The position numbers and the translations under genes were made by a program. This document shows positions 39,847 through 48,770 of a stretch of 59,358 nt of DNA, one piece after another. Under the pieces are notes generated by a model that did no database searches, was not told the DNA's origin, and saw only the letters and a program-made list of their open reading frames with translations. This DNA comes from an uncultured Fibrobacterota bacterium (GTDB lineage: Bacteria; Fibrobacterota; Fibrobacteria; Fibrobacterales; Fibrobacteraceae): the NCBI GenBank assembly GCA_903876665.1, contig CAIRAY010000041.1, positions 1 through 59,358 on the forward strand, in the 5' to 3' direction. The stretch's first letter is position 1; every line of letters starts with the position of its first letter.

Positions 39847-41460
39847 ATGAAATTCATTTTCCTTTTGGCCTTGGCCGCTTCTTGTTTTGGAGCCGAGAGC
39901 CTAGTGAGCAATTTTACCTTTGCGCTTTGCCCGGGAGCGTTTCCGGGTCAGCTTTGGGTCCTGGCGCGGGGCGATGTTTCCAATGGCCTTACGCGTGTCT
40001 ATGTTACCGGCTCGGGTGCAAATTTGCAAGTAGCCAGTTTTGAATCCGTCCTTTTTCCCAAGGATGTTTTTGGGGTGCAGGACGAAGTGTTTTCTTCGGT
40101 GACGGGGGAGCATCGCCGCTCCCTGCTCCTGCGCGACGGAACCACTCTCTTGGTGCAGGCATTTGGTTTGGACGAGAACAATGCGAGCATTCTTCCCCAA
40201 GGCTATATTCGTGTGCAAGGGGCGGATGCCGTTGAGTTTCCCGTGTCCGCCGCAGGTCTGGGAGTGGATGCTGCCGCGGCGTGGCCTACTCCGCTGACGG
40301 TTTCCATGGCGGATGTGGCTTTTGACCGAGGTGGCTTGGTCTGGTGTGCGCGTGGTCCTTGGGGCCTTTCGCTGAGTCCCGCCCGGGCGACAGAATGGAG
40401 CGATGTGGCCATTGGGGAGGGTTCTGCAGCCTTGCTTTTGAATCCCAAAAAGGCGTTGTGGGACACTTTGAGCGAGGGTGATGAAGTAGATACATTGAGT
40501 CATTTATCGATTTGGGCTTTGGCCTTGGATTCTGTCTCCGGAACTTTTTGGGCTGGGTCGGAAAAGGGACTGTGGAAGGGGAACCGGGATAGTTCTTCGG
40601 TTCATAAGCTAAAGCTCGGAGTGTCTGATTCCCTGCGTATCACGGGAATTTGGCGGAGCGCCGCGGGGCAAATATTCGTGGAGTCCGGGGTGCGCAGCAT
40701 TGTGAAGGGTAAATCTGGCTCCAACACCAAAACCATCTCTTCCCTTTGGCGTTCTGTGGATGACGGAAAAACCTTTACCGCAGTAAACCTGCCCTATGAC
40801 AGTCTGGATATTTCCGTCAGCTCGGTGGCCTTTTTGGGAGACGATGCCTGGCTTGCGGTGCAGGGAATTGAAAATAACTGGAGTGGTTTATTGCGTATAA
40901 ATTCCAAAGGGCCTGTTGCTTGGGCGGATTCTCTGCGTCTGCCGGATCGCGAAGACGCGAGCAATTGGATCTGGGGGCTTGATGCGAGGGTCATTGACCG
41001 TGACGCATTTATTACGGGAGTAAGCACCTTTCCTTTGGTGAGTGGAATGGGTCTTGCCGTGAGCACTTACGGAGCCGGGATTTCTGTCTCGGCGGATAGC
41101 GGAAAAACTTGGCGCGCCATTCTGAATCAAACTCCGGTCAAGGGAGGGCTCGCCGAGGTCAGAACCGTCCCTTCCGTCATGCGCTATGGAAGTGGATCAG
41201 CCATTAATTACCGGCTCGATCAGCAATCCAAAGTGACTATTGAAGTTTTTGGGTACGAGATGCGCAAGGTGAGAACGGTTGTGCGTAATGCCACTCGCGC
41301 GGCAGATCCGATTCGTTCCAGTAATGCCCGTGAGGATTATTGGGATGGGCGGGATGATGCGGGAAATTATGTGACAGTGGGCATGTATTATGTCCGGGTA
41401 CGCGATAATCACGGGCATGAAGCCTGGGGAAAAGCCATGTGGCTAGGGGCTGCCCAATGA
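39847..41460 (+). CDS. Large secreted protein with C-terminal FlgD-like Ig domain
   Basis: This 537-residue protein has a signal peptide (MKFIFLLALAASCFGAE) and a long region with propeller-like blades (sialidase/BNR-like SLWRSVDDGKTF and VSADSGKTWRAIL). The last 90 residues are a FlgD-type Ig domain: INYRLDQQSKVTIEVFGYEM, then YWDGRDDAGNYVTVGMYYVR. Such C-terminal domains are common in surface proteins of FCB bacteria and sometimes act in export. It is followed by an overlapping PorV/PorQ-like gene (ATGA). GATCCC precedes its ATG closely. A surface or secretion role is likely, without known activity. Confidence 0.7.
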   Translation: MKFIFLLALAASCFGAESLVSNFTFALCPGAFPGQLWVLARGDVSNGLTRVYVTGSGANLQVASFESVLFPKDVFGVQDEVFSSVTGEHRRSLLLRDGTTLLVQAFGLDENNASILPQGYIRVQGADAVEFPVSAAGLGVDAAAAWPTPLTVSMADVAFDRGGLVWCARGPWGLSLSPARATEWSDVAIGEGSAALLLNPKKALWDTLSEGDEVDTLSHLSIWALALDSVSGTFWAGSEKGLWKGNRDSSSVHKLKLGVSDSLRITGIWRSAAGQIFVESGVRSIVKGKSGSNTKTISSLWRSVDDGKTFTAVNLPYDSLDISVSSVAFLGDDAWLAVQGIENNWSGLLRINSKGPVAWADSLRLPDREDASNWIWGLDARVIDRDAFITGVSTFPLVSGMGLAVSTYGAGISVSADSGKTWRAILNQTPVKGGLAEVRTVPSVMRYGSGSAINYRLDQQSKVTIEVFGYEMRKVRTVVRNATRAADPIRSSNAREDYWDGRDDAGNYVTVGMYYVRVRDNHGHEAWGKAMWLGAAQ

Positions 41461-42479
41461 TGCGCCTTCATGTCTTTATTGTTTTTCTGGTCCTGGGTGC
41501 AACTGCTTTTGCGTGGGAATCCAAAAAAGCAAACCTTGCGGGCTTGGATGGTTTTGTGGAGCGCATGGGTGCGGGTATCCGGGAACAGGCCTTGGGGAAT
41601 ACCGGGGTCGCGGATCGGGAAGCACAGCCAGGCGCCTTCTGGAATCCTGCCTTGGTGGCTTCGTCCCGCCAGGGAATTGTGATGTCGGTTGGGGGCGAAC
41701 AGCGCTCCATGGGCCGTACCGGTACCCAGGTGGGCGTTCAGAGTGGCGTGGGCACACGAGGTGGCGTGGGTTTTGCGCTTTTGGGGCGGGGTGACACGGA
41801 TTTTGAAGTGGTCAATGAAGAGGACGAGGACCTGGGGCAGGCTTACCCCTATTTTTATATGGCCTACATTGCTGTGGGCTGGCGCTTGAATCGCTATGAT
41901 TTATTGGGAGTATCTTTTTCCCGCTCCGGCGAAAACCTGGGTGTCGCCCAGTATTATTCAGAACTCCGTGATGACGGACAAAGTCCCACGAGCTACAATT
42001 TGGGCTGGCACCACACCTGGAGTTCACGTTTTGAAACCGGCATGGTCGTGCGGAATCTGGGGTTCAACAGCGACCTTTCGGCGCGCTGGACTCGCAACCC
42101 GAGCAATGGCAGCGAATCACAGGCCCTGCGTCCCAAGACCCTGGAAATGGGCGCTACCTACAGCACCAAGGTCAAGGGGCGTCCCTTTGGGTTAAGGGTC
42201 GAGGTTTTGGATTATTTGCTTGCCGATACTTTGTTTGTATTTGACCCTGATTGGCATTATTGGACCGCCCGGTTTGGCGCTGAATGGGAGCCCATTTCCG
42301 GAGGGTGGTTGCGCGCGGGGTTTGATTCCAAAAATCTGACCTGTGGCCTTGGCTATCAATTCAATTTGCGCTGGAACAAAAAGCCCTGGCCTCTGCAACT
42401 GGATTGGGTGTTTGTATACGAAACCCTTGCGGGTCAATGGAATCCGGTTTCCGTGGGCGTGCGCACCCGAATCCCCTAG
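41457..42479 (+). CDS. PorV/PorQ-like (UPF0164) outer-membrane protein
   Basis: This 340-residue protein has a signal peptide (FIVFLVLGATAFA) and the PorV/UPF0164 opening: a short helix, then EQALGNTGVADREAQPGAFW followed by NPALVA, where family members read ...A.GGAG.A...D..A...NPA. The rest is a FadL-like barrel pattern. PorV is the shuttle/attachment protein of the type IX secretion system; UPF0164 proteins are broader. The ATG overlaps the stop codon of the FlgD-Ig gene. A second, similar gene follows after 18 bases. The identification of a true PorV is uncertain. Confidence 0.65.
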   Translation: MMRLHVFIVFLVLGATAFAWESKKANLAGLDGFVERMGAGIREQALGNTGVADREAQPGAFWNPALVASSRQGIVMSVGGEQRSMGRTGTQVGVQSGVGTRGGVGFALLGRGDTDFEVVNEEDEDLGQAYPYFYMAYIAVGWRLNRYDLLGVSFSRSGENLGVAQYYSELRDDGQSPTSYNLGWHHTWSSRFETGMVVRNLGFNSDLSARWTRNPSNGSESQALRPKTLEMGATYSTKVKGRPFGLRVEVLDYLLADTLFVFDPDWHYWTARFGAEWEPISGGWLRAGFDSKNLTCGLGYQFNLRWNKKPWPLQLDWVFVYETLAGQWNPVSVGVRTRIP

Positions 42480-42497
42480 AATTTGTATTTTTAGGCC

Positions 42498-43424
42498 GTG
42501 CGAACATTCCTGAACATTAAATGGCTCTTTTTGGCGACCCTCCTGGGTTGCCTTTCGGTGGTCCATGGCTTGGAATGGGGGAACGAGCTGGGTTCTTCCA
42601 GTTATAAGGTGATGAAGGTTGCGCCTACCGCCCGCCAAACTGCGCTTGCCGGTTCAGGGCTTGCGAATCCAGGCTCCGCAACCGAGTCCGCATGGAATCC
42701 CATGGCCGCTGCGTGGGCCAATTCTCCGCAAATATCCATCAATCAGGTGCGGCTTTCCGACCGGCTTGGCGCCAACTGGAATACGTTGCAGGTGGTTCAG
42801 CCTTTGGGTTCGGTACGGGTCTCCGCCGGCGTCAATTTTTTGGACGTTAAAGATTTTGCCGAGCGCGATGATTTAACTGGTGCCACGACGGGCTCCTTTG
42901 GCGCATTTGTCTGGAGCGAAAGGCTAGCCCTGGCTTCGGGGCCGGGCGCATTCACTTGGGGACTCCAAGGCTCGTTTTCCCATTTCAATATTTCCAACTA
43001 TGACTCACGGGCGGTGCTTGCCGATGCGGTGATGGGGTACGGACTGAGCAAAAGCTGGCGCTTGGCCGCAGGGCTCTTCCATTTTGGATGGGTGGAGTCC
43101 TTTGATGCCAAACAGGATCTTGCCCCCACAACCTTGCAAGCCGGGATTTCCTATCACTTGAACTTTCCGGAATCTCTCGATTGGAATGTCCATACGGATT
43201 TGCGCCGTAGCAATGATGGCCTGCGGGAATATATGCTGGGGATCGAATCAACCTACCGGAAATTCCTGACCCTGCGCATGGGGTCCCAGGTGACATCCCA
43301 GACCGAAACGACGATCAATGGTGGAATTGGACTTCTCCTCGGCAGTGTAGAAGCTTCATACGCCTACGCAGCCCACAAATCCTTGAAGGGTAGCCACAGT
43401 TTTGGTCTAGCCTACGGGTTTTAA
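42498..43424 (+). CDS. PorV/PorQ-like outer-membrane protein (second copy)
   Basis: This 308-residue protein starts at GTG 42498, six bases after TATTTT, and has a signal peptide (WLFLATLLGCLSVVHG). The family signature is clearer than in the upstream copy: VMKVAPTARQTALAGSGLAN, then SAWNPMAAAWA, matching the PorV/PorQ pattern F..I...AR..A.GG.........WNPA. It ends in GSHSFGLAYGF with a terminal Phe. It closes the lolA/secreted/PorV-like gene run. Its end overlaps the convergent sigma-54 activator gene by 18 bases. Confidence 0.7.
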   Translation: MRTFLNIKWLFLATLLGCLSVVHGLEWGNELGSSSYKVMKVAPTARQTALAGSGLANPGSATESAWNPMAAAWANSPQISINQVRLSDRLGANWNTLQVVQPLGSVRVSAGVNFLDVKDFAERDDLTGATTGSFGAFVWSERLALASGPGAFTWGLQGSFSHFNISNYDSRAVLADAVMGYGLSKSWRLAAGLFHFGWVESFDAKQDLAPTTLQAGISYHLNFPESLDWNVHTDLRRSNDGLREYMLGIESTYRKFLTLRMGSQVTSQTETTINGGIGLLLGSVEASYAYAAHKSLKGSHSFGLAYGF

Positions 43425-44348
43425 GGTCGGAGCCAGTCCGAATTTCCGCAGCTGATAGCAAAGGCTTCCCCTGGAAATCCCTAGGGATTGGGCGGTGCGG
43501 GTCTTATTGTTGCCACACAGTTCGAGTGCTGTTTGAATGGATTCCCGGGCCAGGGTGGGGCGAACTCTGTATTGTGGAGGCGATAAATCCCTAACGTGAC
43601 GTTGTGTGCATTCTTCATGCAGGATTTCGGCCAAGGAAATCCCTGTGCACTGAAGGGCTGCAAAGCGTTCCAAAATATTGCGGAGTTGCCGGATGTTTCC
43701 GGGCCAGGAATACTGACTCAGAATTTGTGTGGAGGGGAGCGTGGTGGTGTTTCCCAGAATTTCAAACCAGATGGCCCGCGCGAGTGGCTCAATGTCTTGC
43801 GGTCTATGGCGCAAAGGGGGGATCTCGATGGGGAATGCGCAAATGCGATAAAACAAATCTTCGCGGAAATGGGCCCGCGAAACTTGTTCACGCAAATTTC
43901 GATGGGTGGCGCAAATCAGGCGAAAGTCCACCGGTATTTCGCGATGGCTCCCGACGGGCATAACGGATTTTTCTTGTAGGACTCGCAACAAGCGGCTCTG
44001 GGCCTCCAGCGGGAGTTCCCCAATTTCGTCCAGGAAAAGTGTGCCTTGTTCCGCAGCCCGGATCATGCCCATGGAGTCTGCGTTGGCCCCGGTGTAAGCG
44101 CCACGAACAGCTCCGAAGAGCGTGCTCTCCAGGAGGCTCGCGCTCAGGGATCCGCAGTTGACCGCAATGAATGGTCCGGTGCGCCGGTTCCCCAGGCTGT
44201 GAAGTTTGCGGGCGATGAGTTCTTTTCCAACACCGGTCTCTCCCAGGATGAGCACGGGGAGAGAAATATTCGCGGCCAGGCGTAAGTGCTGTTGAACGGC
44301 ATGCAGGGGCGATGTGGGGCTATCTCGCAACCATTGAAAGTAGGGCAC
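43407..44348 (-). CDS. Sigma-54-dependent activator without receiver domain
   Basis: This 313-residue protein is an AAA+ enhancer-binding protein. Walker A is GETGVGKE (36-43), the sigma-54 loop is GAYTGA (83-88, the GAFTGA motif with a common Tyr), Walker B is TLFLDEIGE (103-111), and a Fis-type HTH ends it (KTRTAQSLGISRGSLCYQL). There is no N-terminal sensory domain, so it resembles PspF-type constitutive activators, and its control must act through a partner or abundance. The GTG at 44348 has GGAG seven bases upstream. It implies a sigma-54 regulon; no -24/-12 promoter was noticed in the window. Confidence 0.88.
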   Translation of the reverse strand: MPYFQWLRDSPTSPLHAVQQHLRLAANISLPVLILGETGVGKELIARKLHSLGNRRTGPFIAVNCGSLSASLLESTLFGAVRGAYTGANADSMGMIRAAEQGTLFLDEIGELPLEAQSRLLRVLQEKSVMPVGSHREIPVDFRLICATHRNLREQVSRAHFREDLFYRICAFPIEIPPLRHRPQDIEPLARAIWFEILGNTTTLPSTQILSQYSWPGNIRQLRNILERFAALQCTGISLAEILHEECTQRHVRDLSPPQYRVRPTLARESIQTALELCGNNKTRTAQSLGISRGSLCYQLRKFGLAPTLKPVG

Positions 44349-44440
44349 AATAATTCTCCAGAATGTCTTCCCAATAGGTTAGACGAAGGAGAAGCGGATT
44401 TGGTACGCATCCGCGAGAAAATATTTAAAATAGTTTGGGA

Positions 44441-45406
44441 TTACCCGAGTCCGAGGGATTCTTCGAGTCCTAGGGCAATGTTCATGTTTTGGACTGCAGC
44501 CCCGGAGGCGCCTTTGCCAAGATTGTCGAGGACCACGGTGACTTGCATGTGCGCTTCGTGACCAAATACATAGATGTCGGCACGGTTGGTGTCGTTGCAG
44601 GAGGTTGGATCCAGGAATCCACCGTCAAGCGCCGGGGTTGGGTCAAAGGGTAACACCCGCACAAACTTTTGCCCCGCATAGTAGTGTGCCAAAAACTGCG
44701 CGAGCTCCGCAGGCGTGGCTACTTTGGACAATTGGGCGGGAAACAGGGCGACAGTTACCGCCATGCCCTTGTAATATGGGCCAACCATGGGATTGAAGAA
44801 GGGCTGGTGCAAAAGTCCGCAAACGGTCTGCATTTCGGGCAAGTGCTTGTGCTGAAGCGCGAGGCCGTATGGCCGTGGGGCAAACAGTTTAGGCGAAGCC
44901 CCCGGGAGGGAAATTTGTGCGCCTTCGGCTTCGTACACCGCGATCAGCTTTTTGCCCGCGCCGGAGTAACCAGAGACACCATGGCAAGCAAGGTTCGCAT
45001 TCGCGGGAACGATTCCGTTGTGAACCAGGGGAAACATGGCCAGATTGAAGGCCGTTGCGTAGCACCCCGGATTGGAAATGCGCTTGGATGCCGCAATGCG
45101 GGAGCGGTGGCCTGCAGAAAGCTCCGGAAGGCCGTAAGCCCAGTCGGGAGAAGTCCGGTGGGCCGTGCTTGCATCAATGACCACCGTGCCCGGATTGGTA
45201 ACCAGGCTGACGGATTCTTTGGCCGCATCGTCCGGGAGACAGAGAAAAGCAATGTCGGCGACATTGAGAAGGCGCGCGCGCTCGGCAGTGTCCTTGCGCT
45301 TCGCGGGATCAATGGTCAATAATTCAATGTCCGGGCGCAGTGCGATCCGTTCATGAATTTGCAAACCCGTGGTGCCTTCCTGTCCATCGACAAATACTTT
45401 GATCAT
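44441..45406 (-). CDS. argC: N-acetyl-gamma-glutamyl-phosphate reductase (type 2)
   Basis: This 321-residue enzyme reduces N-acetylglutamyl-5-phosphate to the semialdehyde in arginine synthesis. MIKVFVDGQEGTTGLQIHER is the NADPH-binding start of the short ArgC2 class, SNPGCYAT holds the catalytic Cys115, and CLPDDAAKESV fits as well. No other arginine gene is adjacent. The ATG at 45406 is preferred to one seven codons upstream because the family starts with the IKVF strand. TATAAT lies just before it on the minus strand. Confidence 0.92.
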   Translation of the reverse strand: MIKVFVDGQEGTTGLQIHERIALRPDIELLTIDPAKRKDTAERARLLNVADIAFLCLPDDAAKESVSLVTNPGTVVIDASTAHRTSPDWAYGLPELSAGHRSRIAASKRISNPGCYATAFNLAMFPLVHNGIVPANANLACHGVSGYSGAGKKLIAVYEAEGAQISLPGASPKLFAPRPYGLALQHKHLPEMQTVCGLLHQPFFNPMVGPYYKGMAVTVALFPAQLSKVATPAELAQFLAHYYAGQKFVRVLPFDPTPALDGGFLDPTSCNDTNRADIYVFGHEAHMQVTVVLDNLGKGASGAAVQNMNIALGLEESLGLG

Positions 45407-45442
45407 CGCGATTATATTCCCTTCCAATCTTGAAACGATTTA

Positions 45443-45508
45443 GATGCGAGGCGTTGCAAGGCCGCCGCATAGTAGAACTATGTCAGGCCTTGCGCAACGA
45501 CGCAGATG
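45443..45508. other. Large imperfect intergenic hairpin
   Basis: GCGTTGCAAGGCC and GGCCTTGCGCAACG pair around an inner CATAGT-AGA-ACTATG stem, giving a 66-base fold-back between argC and the YchJ-like gene. It lacks a following T-run on the minus strand. It looks like a dispersed palindromic element and may double as a transcript end. Confidence 0.5.
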
Positions 45509-45517
45509 AGCCGTTTT

Positions 45518-46015
45518 TTAGCCTTGCCCACAGCATTTCTTGAACTTCTTGCCCGACCCGCAGCTACAGGGGTCGTTGCGCCCTACCGGTGGCTTTTCGT
45601 GCTTGAAAGTTCCGCCCTTGATGCCGTGGCCCTCAAAGAAGAACCACTTGCCGGCAACTTTCTTGAATTCACCCAGCTCGTGGTGAACTCGCTCGACGCC
45701 TTCCTGCTTGAAGCGTGCAACAAACTCCACCCAGCCTTTTTCTCCGGAATCGCCTTCGATTTTTGAAGCGCGAATTTCTAGACCCAGCCATTCGGAATTT
45801 TTGGACCAGTCTTCCACATTCTTTTCGTCAAAATCGCCTTGCTGCGAGGGCTCCAAGGAGTCCTTGAGCCAGGGAATTTCTTGCTTGGCATAAGCCGTGT
45901 AGCGGGAGCGCATGAGCGCTTCCGGAGTTTCGGCCACGGTGGTGCCACGGATAATGGGTTCGCAGCATTCCGAGTAGTATTTGGTGCTTCCGCAGGGGCA
46001 AATTTCGAGGGTCAT
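45518..46015 (-). CDS. YchJ-like (UPF0225) protein with SEC-C motifs
   Basis: This 165-residue protein starts with the YchJ zinc motif [13 protein letters not shown] (C6, C8, C17, C18) and [11 protein letters not shown]. The NTF2-like middle follows, and a SEC-C motif closes it ([14 protein letters not shown]). YchJ proteins bind zinc; their function is unclear, though SEC-C ends occur in SecA and in metal-dependent chaperone partners. The ATG at 46015 is used because the motif starts there. The frame upstream (a Lys/Ser stretch) belongs to the 3' end of the preceding methyltransferase gene, four bases away. Confidence 0.85.
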   Translation of the reverse strand: MTLEICPCGSTKYYSECCEPIIRGTTVAETPEALMRSRYTAYAKQEIPWLKDSLEPSQQGDFDEKNVEDWSKNSEWLGLEIRASKIEGDSGEKGWVEFVARFKQEGVERVHHELGEFKKVAGKWFFFEGHGIKGGTFKHEKPPVGRNDPCSCGSGKKFKKCCGQG

Positions 46016-46019
46016 GGTA

Positions 46020-46652
46020 TTATTCTTCCGTTTTTTTGAGGAGCCAGATTTCTTCTTTGCCTTCACGTGCCTTTACGGAGCCCGTGGGCTTAATGCGAGC
46101 TGCAACATCAAAAATACCATCGAGCCGGGCCATGAGCTCGCCTTCGGTGGTGCAGTGCGGTGGACCCTGCATGGTGTTGCCATTCATGAGCGGGTAAAAG
46201 AACGCGATGACGATTCCATCGGGCTTGAGCATCTTGTGCCAGACTTCGATGAGCTCGTCACGACGGCCAGGATGAATGGCGGTGAAGCAGCAGTAGTCAT
46301 AGACGATGTCGAACAGTTGTCCGCATTTCTTTGCGTCCTTGGGGCTCAGCTCAAAAAGATCGAGATCCAGAGCCTTCAGATTTTTGGTTTTGCGGGAGAG
46401 GGAGTCCAGCGCGTCCACGGCGGTAGGACAAAAATCTACGGCAACCACATCGTGACCGCGCGCAGCCCAGGCAGCCGCATCGTGTCCGCGACCCGCGCCC
46501 GTAACCAGCACGGAACCTTTTTTGGCCTTGGCTGGACACTGCTTGTTCTTAAAGAACTCAAGCAATGCGGGAGTGGGAGCCTTCAAATCCCAGTAATCCT
46601 TTCCGTCGGAGTATAAATTCTCCCAAAATTCGGACAGATTTTGTGTCAACAT
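46020..46652 (-). CDS. TPMT-family SAM-dependent methyltransferase
   Basis: This 210-residue protein opens with [18 protein letters not shown], as in thiopurine S-methyltransferase-like proteins, and has motif [18 protein letters not shown] and [14 protein letters not shown]. The [17 protein letters not shown] segment is also typical of the family. It should methylate a thiol, selenol or halide; the real substrate is unknown. Its start overlaps the end of rlmN by seven bases, so it is in the rlmN operon. No arsenic or selenium gene is adjacent. Confidence 0.82.
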   Translation of the reverse strand: MLTQNLSEFWENLYSDGKDYWDLKAPTPALLEFFKNKQCPAKAKKGSVLVTGAGRGHDAAAWAARGHDVVAVDFCPTAVDALDSLSRKTKNLKALDLDLFELSPKDAKKCGQLFDIVYDYCCFTAIHPGRRDELIEVWHKMLKPDGIVIAFFYPLMNGNTMQGPPHCTTEGELMARLDGIFDVAARIKPTGSVKAREGKEEIWLLKKTEE

Positions 46653-47695
46653 GAGGCAACCTTCTTCTGTTTAATGGCGAGCTGTCCACACGCGGCGAGG
46701 ATATCCCGCCCGCGTGGAGTTCGCATGGTAATTTTAACTTCCCCGGCTCGAACAATGTCAAGAAATTCGTCCACCTCTTTCTGCGTGGGGGGCAGGTGGG
46801 CTGGGTTTTCGCTGGCATTGATCAAAATGGCATTGACTTTGCAACTGCGTTGCTGAGTGATTTTAAGCAATTCTTTGGCGGCCTGCGGGGTGCAGGTGAT
46901 GCCTTGAATCATCACGTATTCAAAGGTGACTTCGTTGCCGGTTTTCTGTGTGTAGGCGTCGCAGGCGCCAAGCAATTCGGCCATGGGCCACCGACGATTG
47001 ACGGGCATGATTTTGGAACGCATTTCGTCATTTGTGCCATTGAGGCTGACGGCGAGATGGCAAGGCGTTTCGCGCTCTATCAGCTCAAAAATTTTGGGAA
47101 CCACGCCCGATGTTGAAATGGTCAGGCGCTTGGCGCCCATATTCAGGTGCTTGCGCTCGTGCAAAGTGACGCAGGCGCGATGCACGTTGTCGAGATTCTG
47201 CAGAGGTTCGCCCATGCCCATAAAAATGATGTTGGTGACATCGGCGCCTTGTTCGGCGAGCAGGCGTTTGACCCGGATGATCTGCTCCAGAATTTCACCT
47301 GTTTCGAGGTTGCGGATGAAGCCCATGGTAGCGGTTCGGCAAAAGGTGCAGCCCATGGCGCATCCAATCTGAGTGGAAACACAAACCGAGAACCGTTCCC
47401 GCGCGGGAATCAAGACCGTCTCAATAAAGTGGCCATCGTGGGTCTTGAAAGCAAATTTGATGGTGCCGTCTGTCGATTCTAAGCGGTTGGATTCTTCGAG
47501 GGACTGGATGCGGAAATGGTATTTCAGCTTGTCCCGCAAGTCAACGGGCACATTTTCCATGACATCGAAAGAGTCCACCAGGCCCTTGAATAGCCAGTTC
47601 TGGATTTGGTCGGCACGGAACGGCTTGTGGCTGATGGATTCCGTCCAGCCCTTAAGCTCCGAAGTGGAAAGAGATTTTATATCGAGCATACCCAT
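46646..47695 (-). CDS. rlmN: 23S rRNA (adenine2503-C2)/tRNA methyltransferase RlmN
   Basis: This 349-residue radical SAM methylase has the cluster cysteines C112, C116, C119 (IGCAMGCTFCRTA), the RlmN signature MGMGEPLQN and the C-terminal resolving Cys in RDILAACGQL. It methylates A2503 of 23S rRNA and A37 of some tRNAs. The ATG at 47695 lies 11 bases after a TATCTTTG box; the ATG at 47689 is an alternative. Downstream genes for a TPMT-like methyltransferase and a YchJ-like protein follow without gaps. Confidence 0.95.
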   Translation of the reverse strand: MGMLDIKSLSTSELKGWTESISHKPFRADQIQNWLFKGLVDSFDVMENVPVDLRDKLKYHFRIQSLEESNRLESTDGTIKFAFKTHDGHFIETVLIPARERFSVCVSTQIGCAMGCTFCRTATMGFIRNLETGEILEQIIRVKRLLAEQGADVTNIIFMGMGEPLQNLDNVHRACVTLHERKHLNMGAKRLTISTSGVVPKIFELIERETPCHLAVSLNGTNDEMRSKIMPVNRRWPMAELLGACDAYTQKTGNEVTFEYVMIQGITCTPQAAKELLKITQQRSCKVNAILINASENPAHLPPTQKEVDEFLDIVRAGEVKITMRTPRGRDILAACGQLAIKQKKVASC

Positions 47696-47776
47696 CAGCG
47701 GGGCCAAAGATAGAAAAATCAAGGAATCTTGGATTTCCCCCCAAAAGTAGCCCAAATGGAATAAAAACGGCCTGAT

Positions 47777-48670
47777 TTAATCTTTGACGCACCGAACGGA
47801 GAATGCATAGGATTTGGGATTCGTGTATCGGACAATGCGCGCTTCATTGTCCGCTACGTGGCGATAATAAGGAGTGGTACCTGTCTCGGTGGATGTCCAA
47901 AAATAGGCTTTGATATTTAACGGGAAAAAGGTGGGTGGAGTAGCGTACCCCCCTGGGAGGGCCGCAAAGCCAGATGCGTTGGTGCCGGTGTTCAAAGTCC
48001 ATAGTGGGTTTGAGGCCTTCAATTGGGTGCCTTGATTGGTGCCTCGCCACGTTCCTGAAATCGTGGCCTGGGCTGTGGTCATTCCCAGTGCTTTCTCCAA
48101 AGTTTGCCATTCCGCATCGCTGGGGAGATGCCACCCGCTTGGGCACGCAACACTCGCGGTGGTCCAATTATAGAGGCGCCCATAAGTCGCGCAGTTTGCC
48201 GAAATATTGGAATTGCACCAGCTTCCGGTGGTATTGAGTGTGTCGTAGTTCAGGTTTTGGGACATCCAGACCTGGTCCAGAATGGTCACTTTGGAATAAA
48301 CCTTTTGATCCCGGCAATCGGTAAAGCTGGTGCTGGTTTCGCTGGGGCACGAAGAGACAGAGGAGGACGAAGGCAAGGTAGAACTGGAGATTATTGCGCT
48401 AGATTGGCCCTGGATAGAACTAGATAAAATTACTCCTGAACTCAATTGTGTGGAGCTGGAAAAAGAAATGCCCGATGACAGGGGGAGTCCCGTGGAGCTG
48501 GAAAAATCCTCAGCGGAAGAGGAACTTCCATCTGCCGTCCAGGAGGCAATTACGACATCGGGATCGGTAAGAGTTTCGCTGGAGCAGGAGAATAGCGAGA
48601 CAATGGCCACAAGAAGTGCTAGTGATGAACGATGAGTGATGAACGATGAGTGGAATGCCAAAGTCAACAT
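47777..48670 (-). CDS. FISUMP-domain lipoprotein
   Basis: This 297-residue lipoprotein has a lipobox (VAIVSLFSC, Cys29) and then a Ser-rich linker of about 70 residues. A FISUMP domain (Fibrobacter succinogenes major paralogous domain, TIGR02145) follows: VWMSQNLNYDT, YGRLYNWTTA, CPSGWHLPSDAEWQTLEKAL, YFWTSTE and a final FSVRCVKD. The domain is a strong taxonomic marker for Fibrobacterota; function is unknown, possibly surface binding. The ATG at 48670 gives a signal peptide whose n-region HSSFITHRSS is encoded by a TGATGAACGATGAG intergenic repeat. Longer open frame to 48763 is also repeat-derived. Confidence 0.88.
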   Translation of the reverse strand: MLTLAFHSSFITHRSSLALLVAIVSLFSCSSETLTDPDVVIASWTADGSSSSAEDFSSSTGLPLSSGISFSSSTQLSSGVILSSSIQGQSSAIISSSTLPSSSSVSSCPSETSTSFTDCRDQKVYSKVTILDQVWMSQNLNYDTLNTTGSWCNSNISANCATYGRLYNWTTASVACPSGWHLPSDAEWQTLEKALGMTTAQATISGTWRGTNQGTQLKASNPLWTLNTGTNASGFAALPGGYATPPTFFPLNIKAYFWTSTETGTTPYYRHVADNEARIVRYTNPKSYAFSVRCVKD

Positions 48671-48770
48671 GCTTTTCCCTATCCTCAATTTTGCAGAAAG
48701 CGCCCGGAACTCATCACTCATAACTAGGATCCCCTGTCGAGGTTCATTTATGTTGTTCATCACTCACTTT
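48622..48770. repeat. TGATGAACGATGAG-type repeats, partly inside coding sequence
   Basis: A 14-base unit GTGATGAACGATGA is repeated in tandem at 48622-48649, within the signal-peptide codons of the FISUMP gene. Inverted pieces (TCATCACTCA at 48711, TTCATCACTCAC at 48757) lie in the gap and reach the stop codon of the next gene. The units resemble GTGGAAA-type intergenic repeats in style but not in sequence. Confidence 0.6.
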
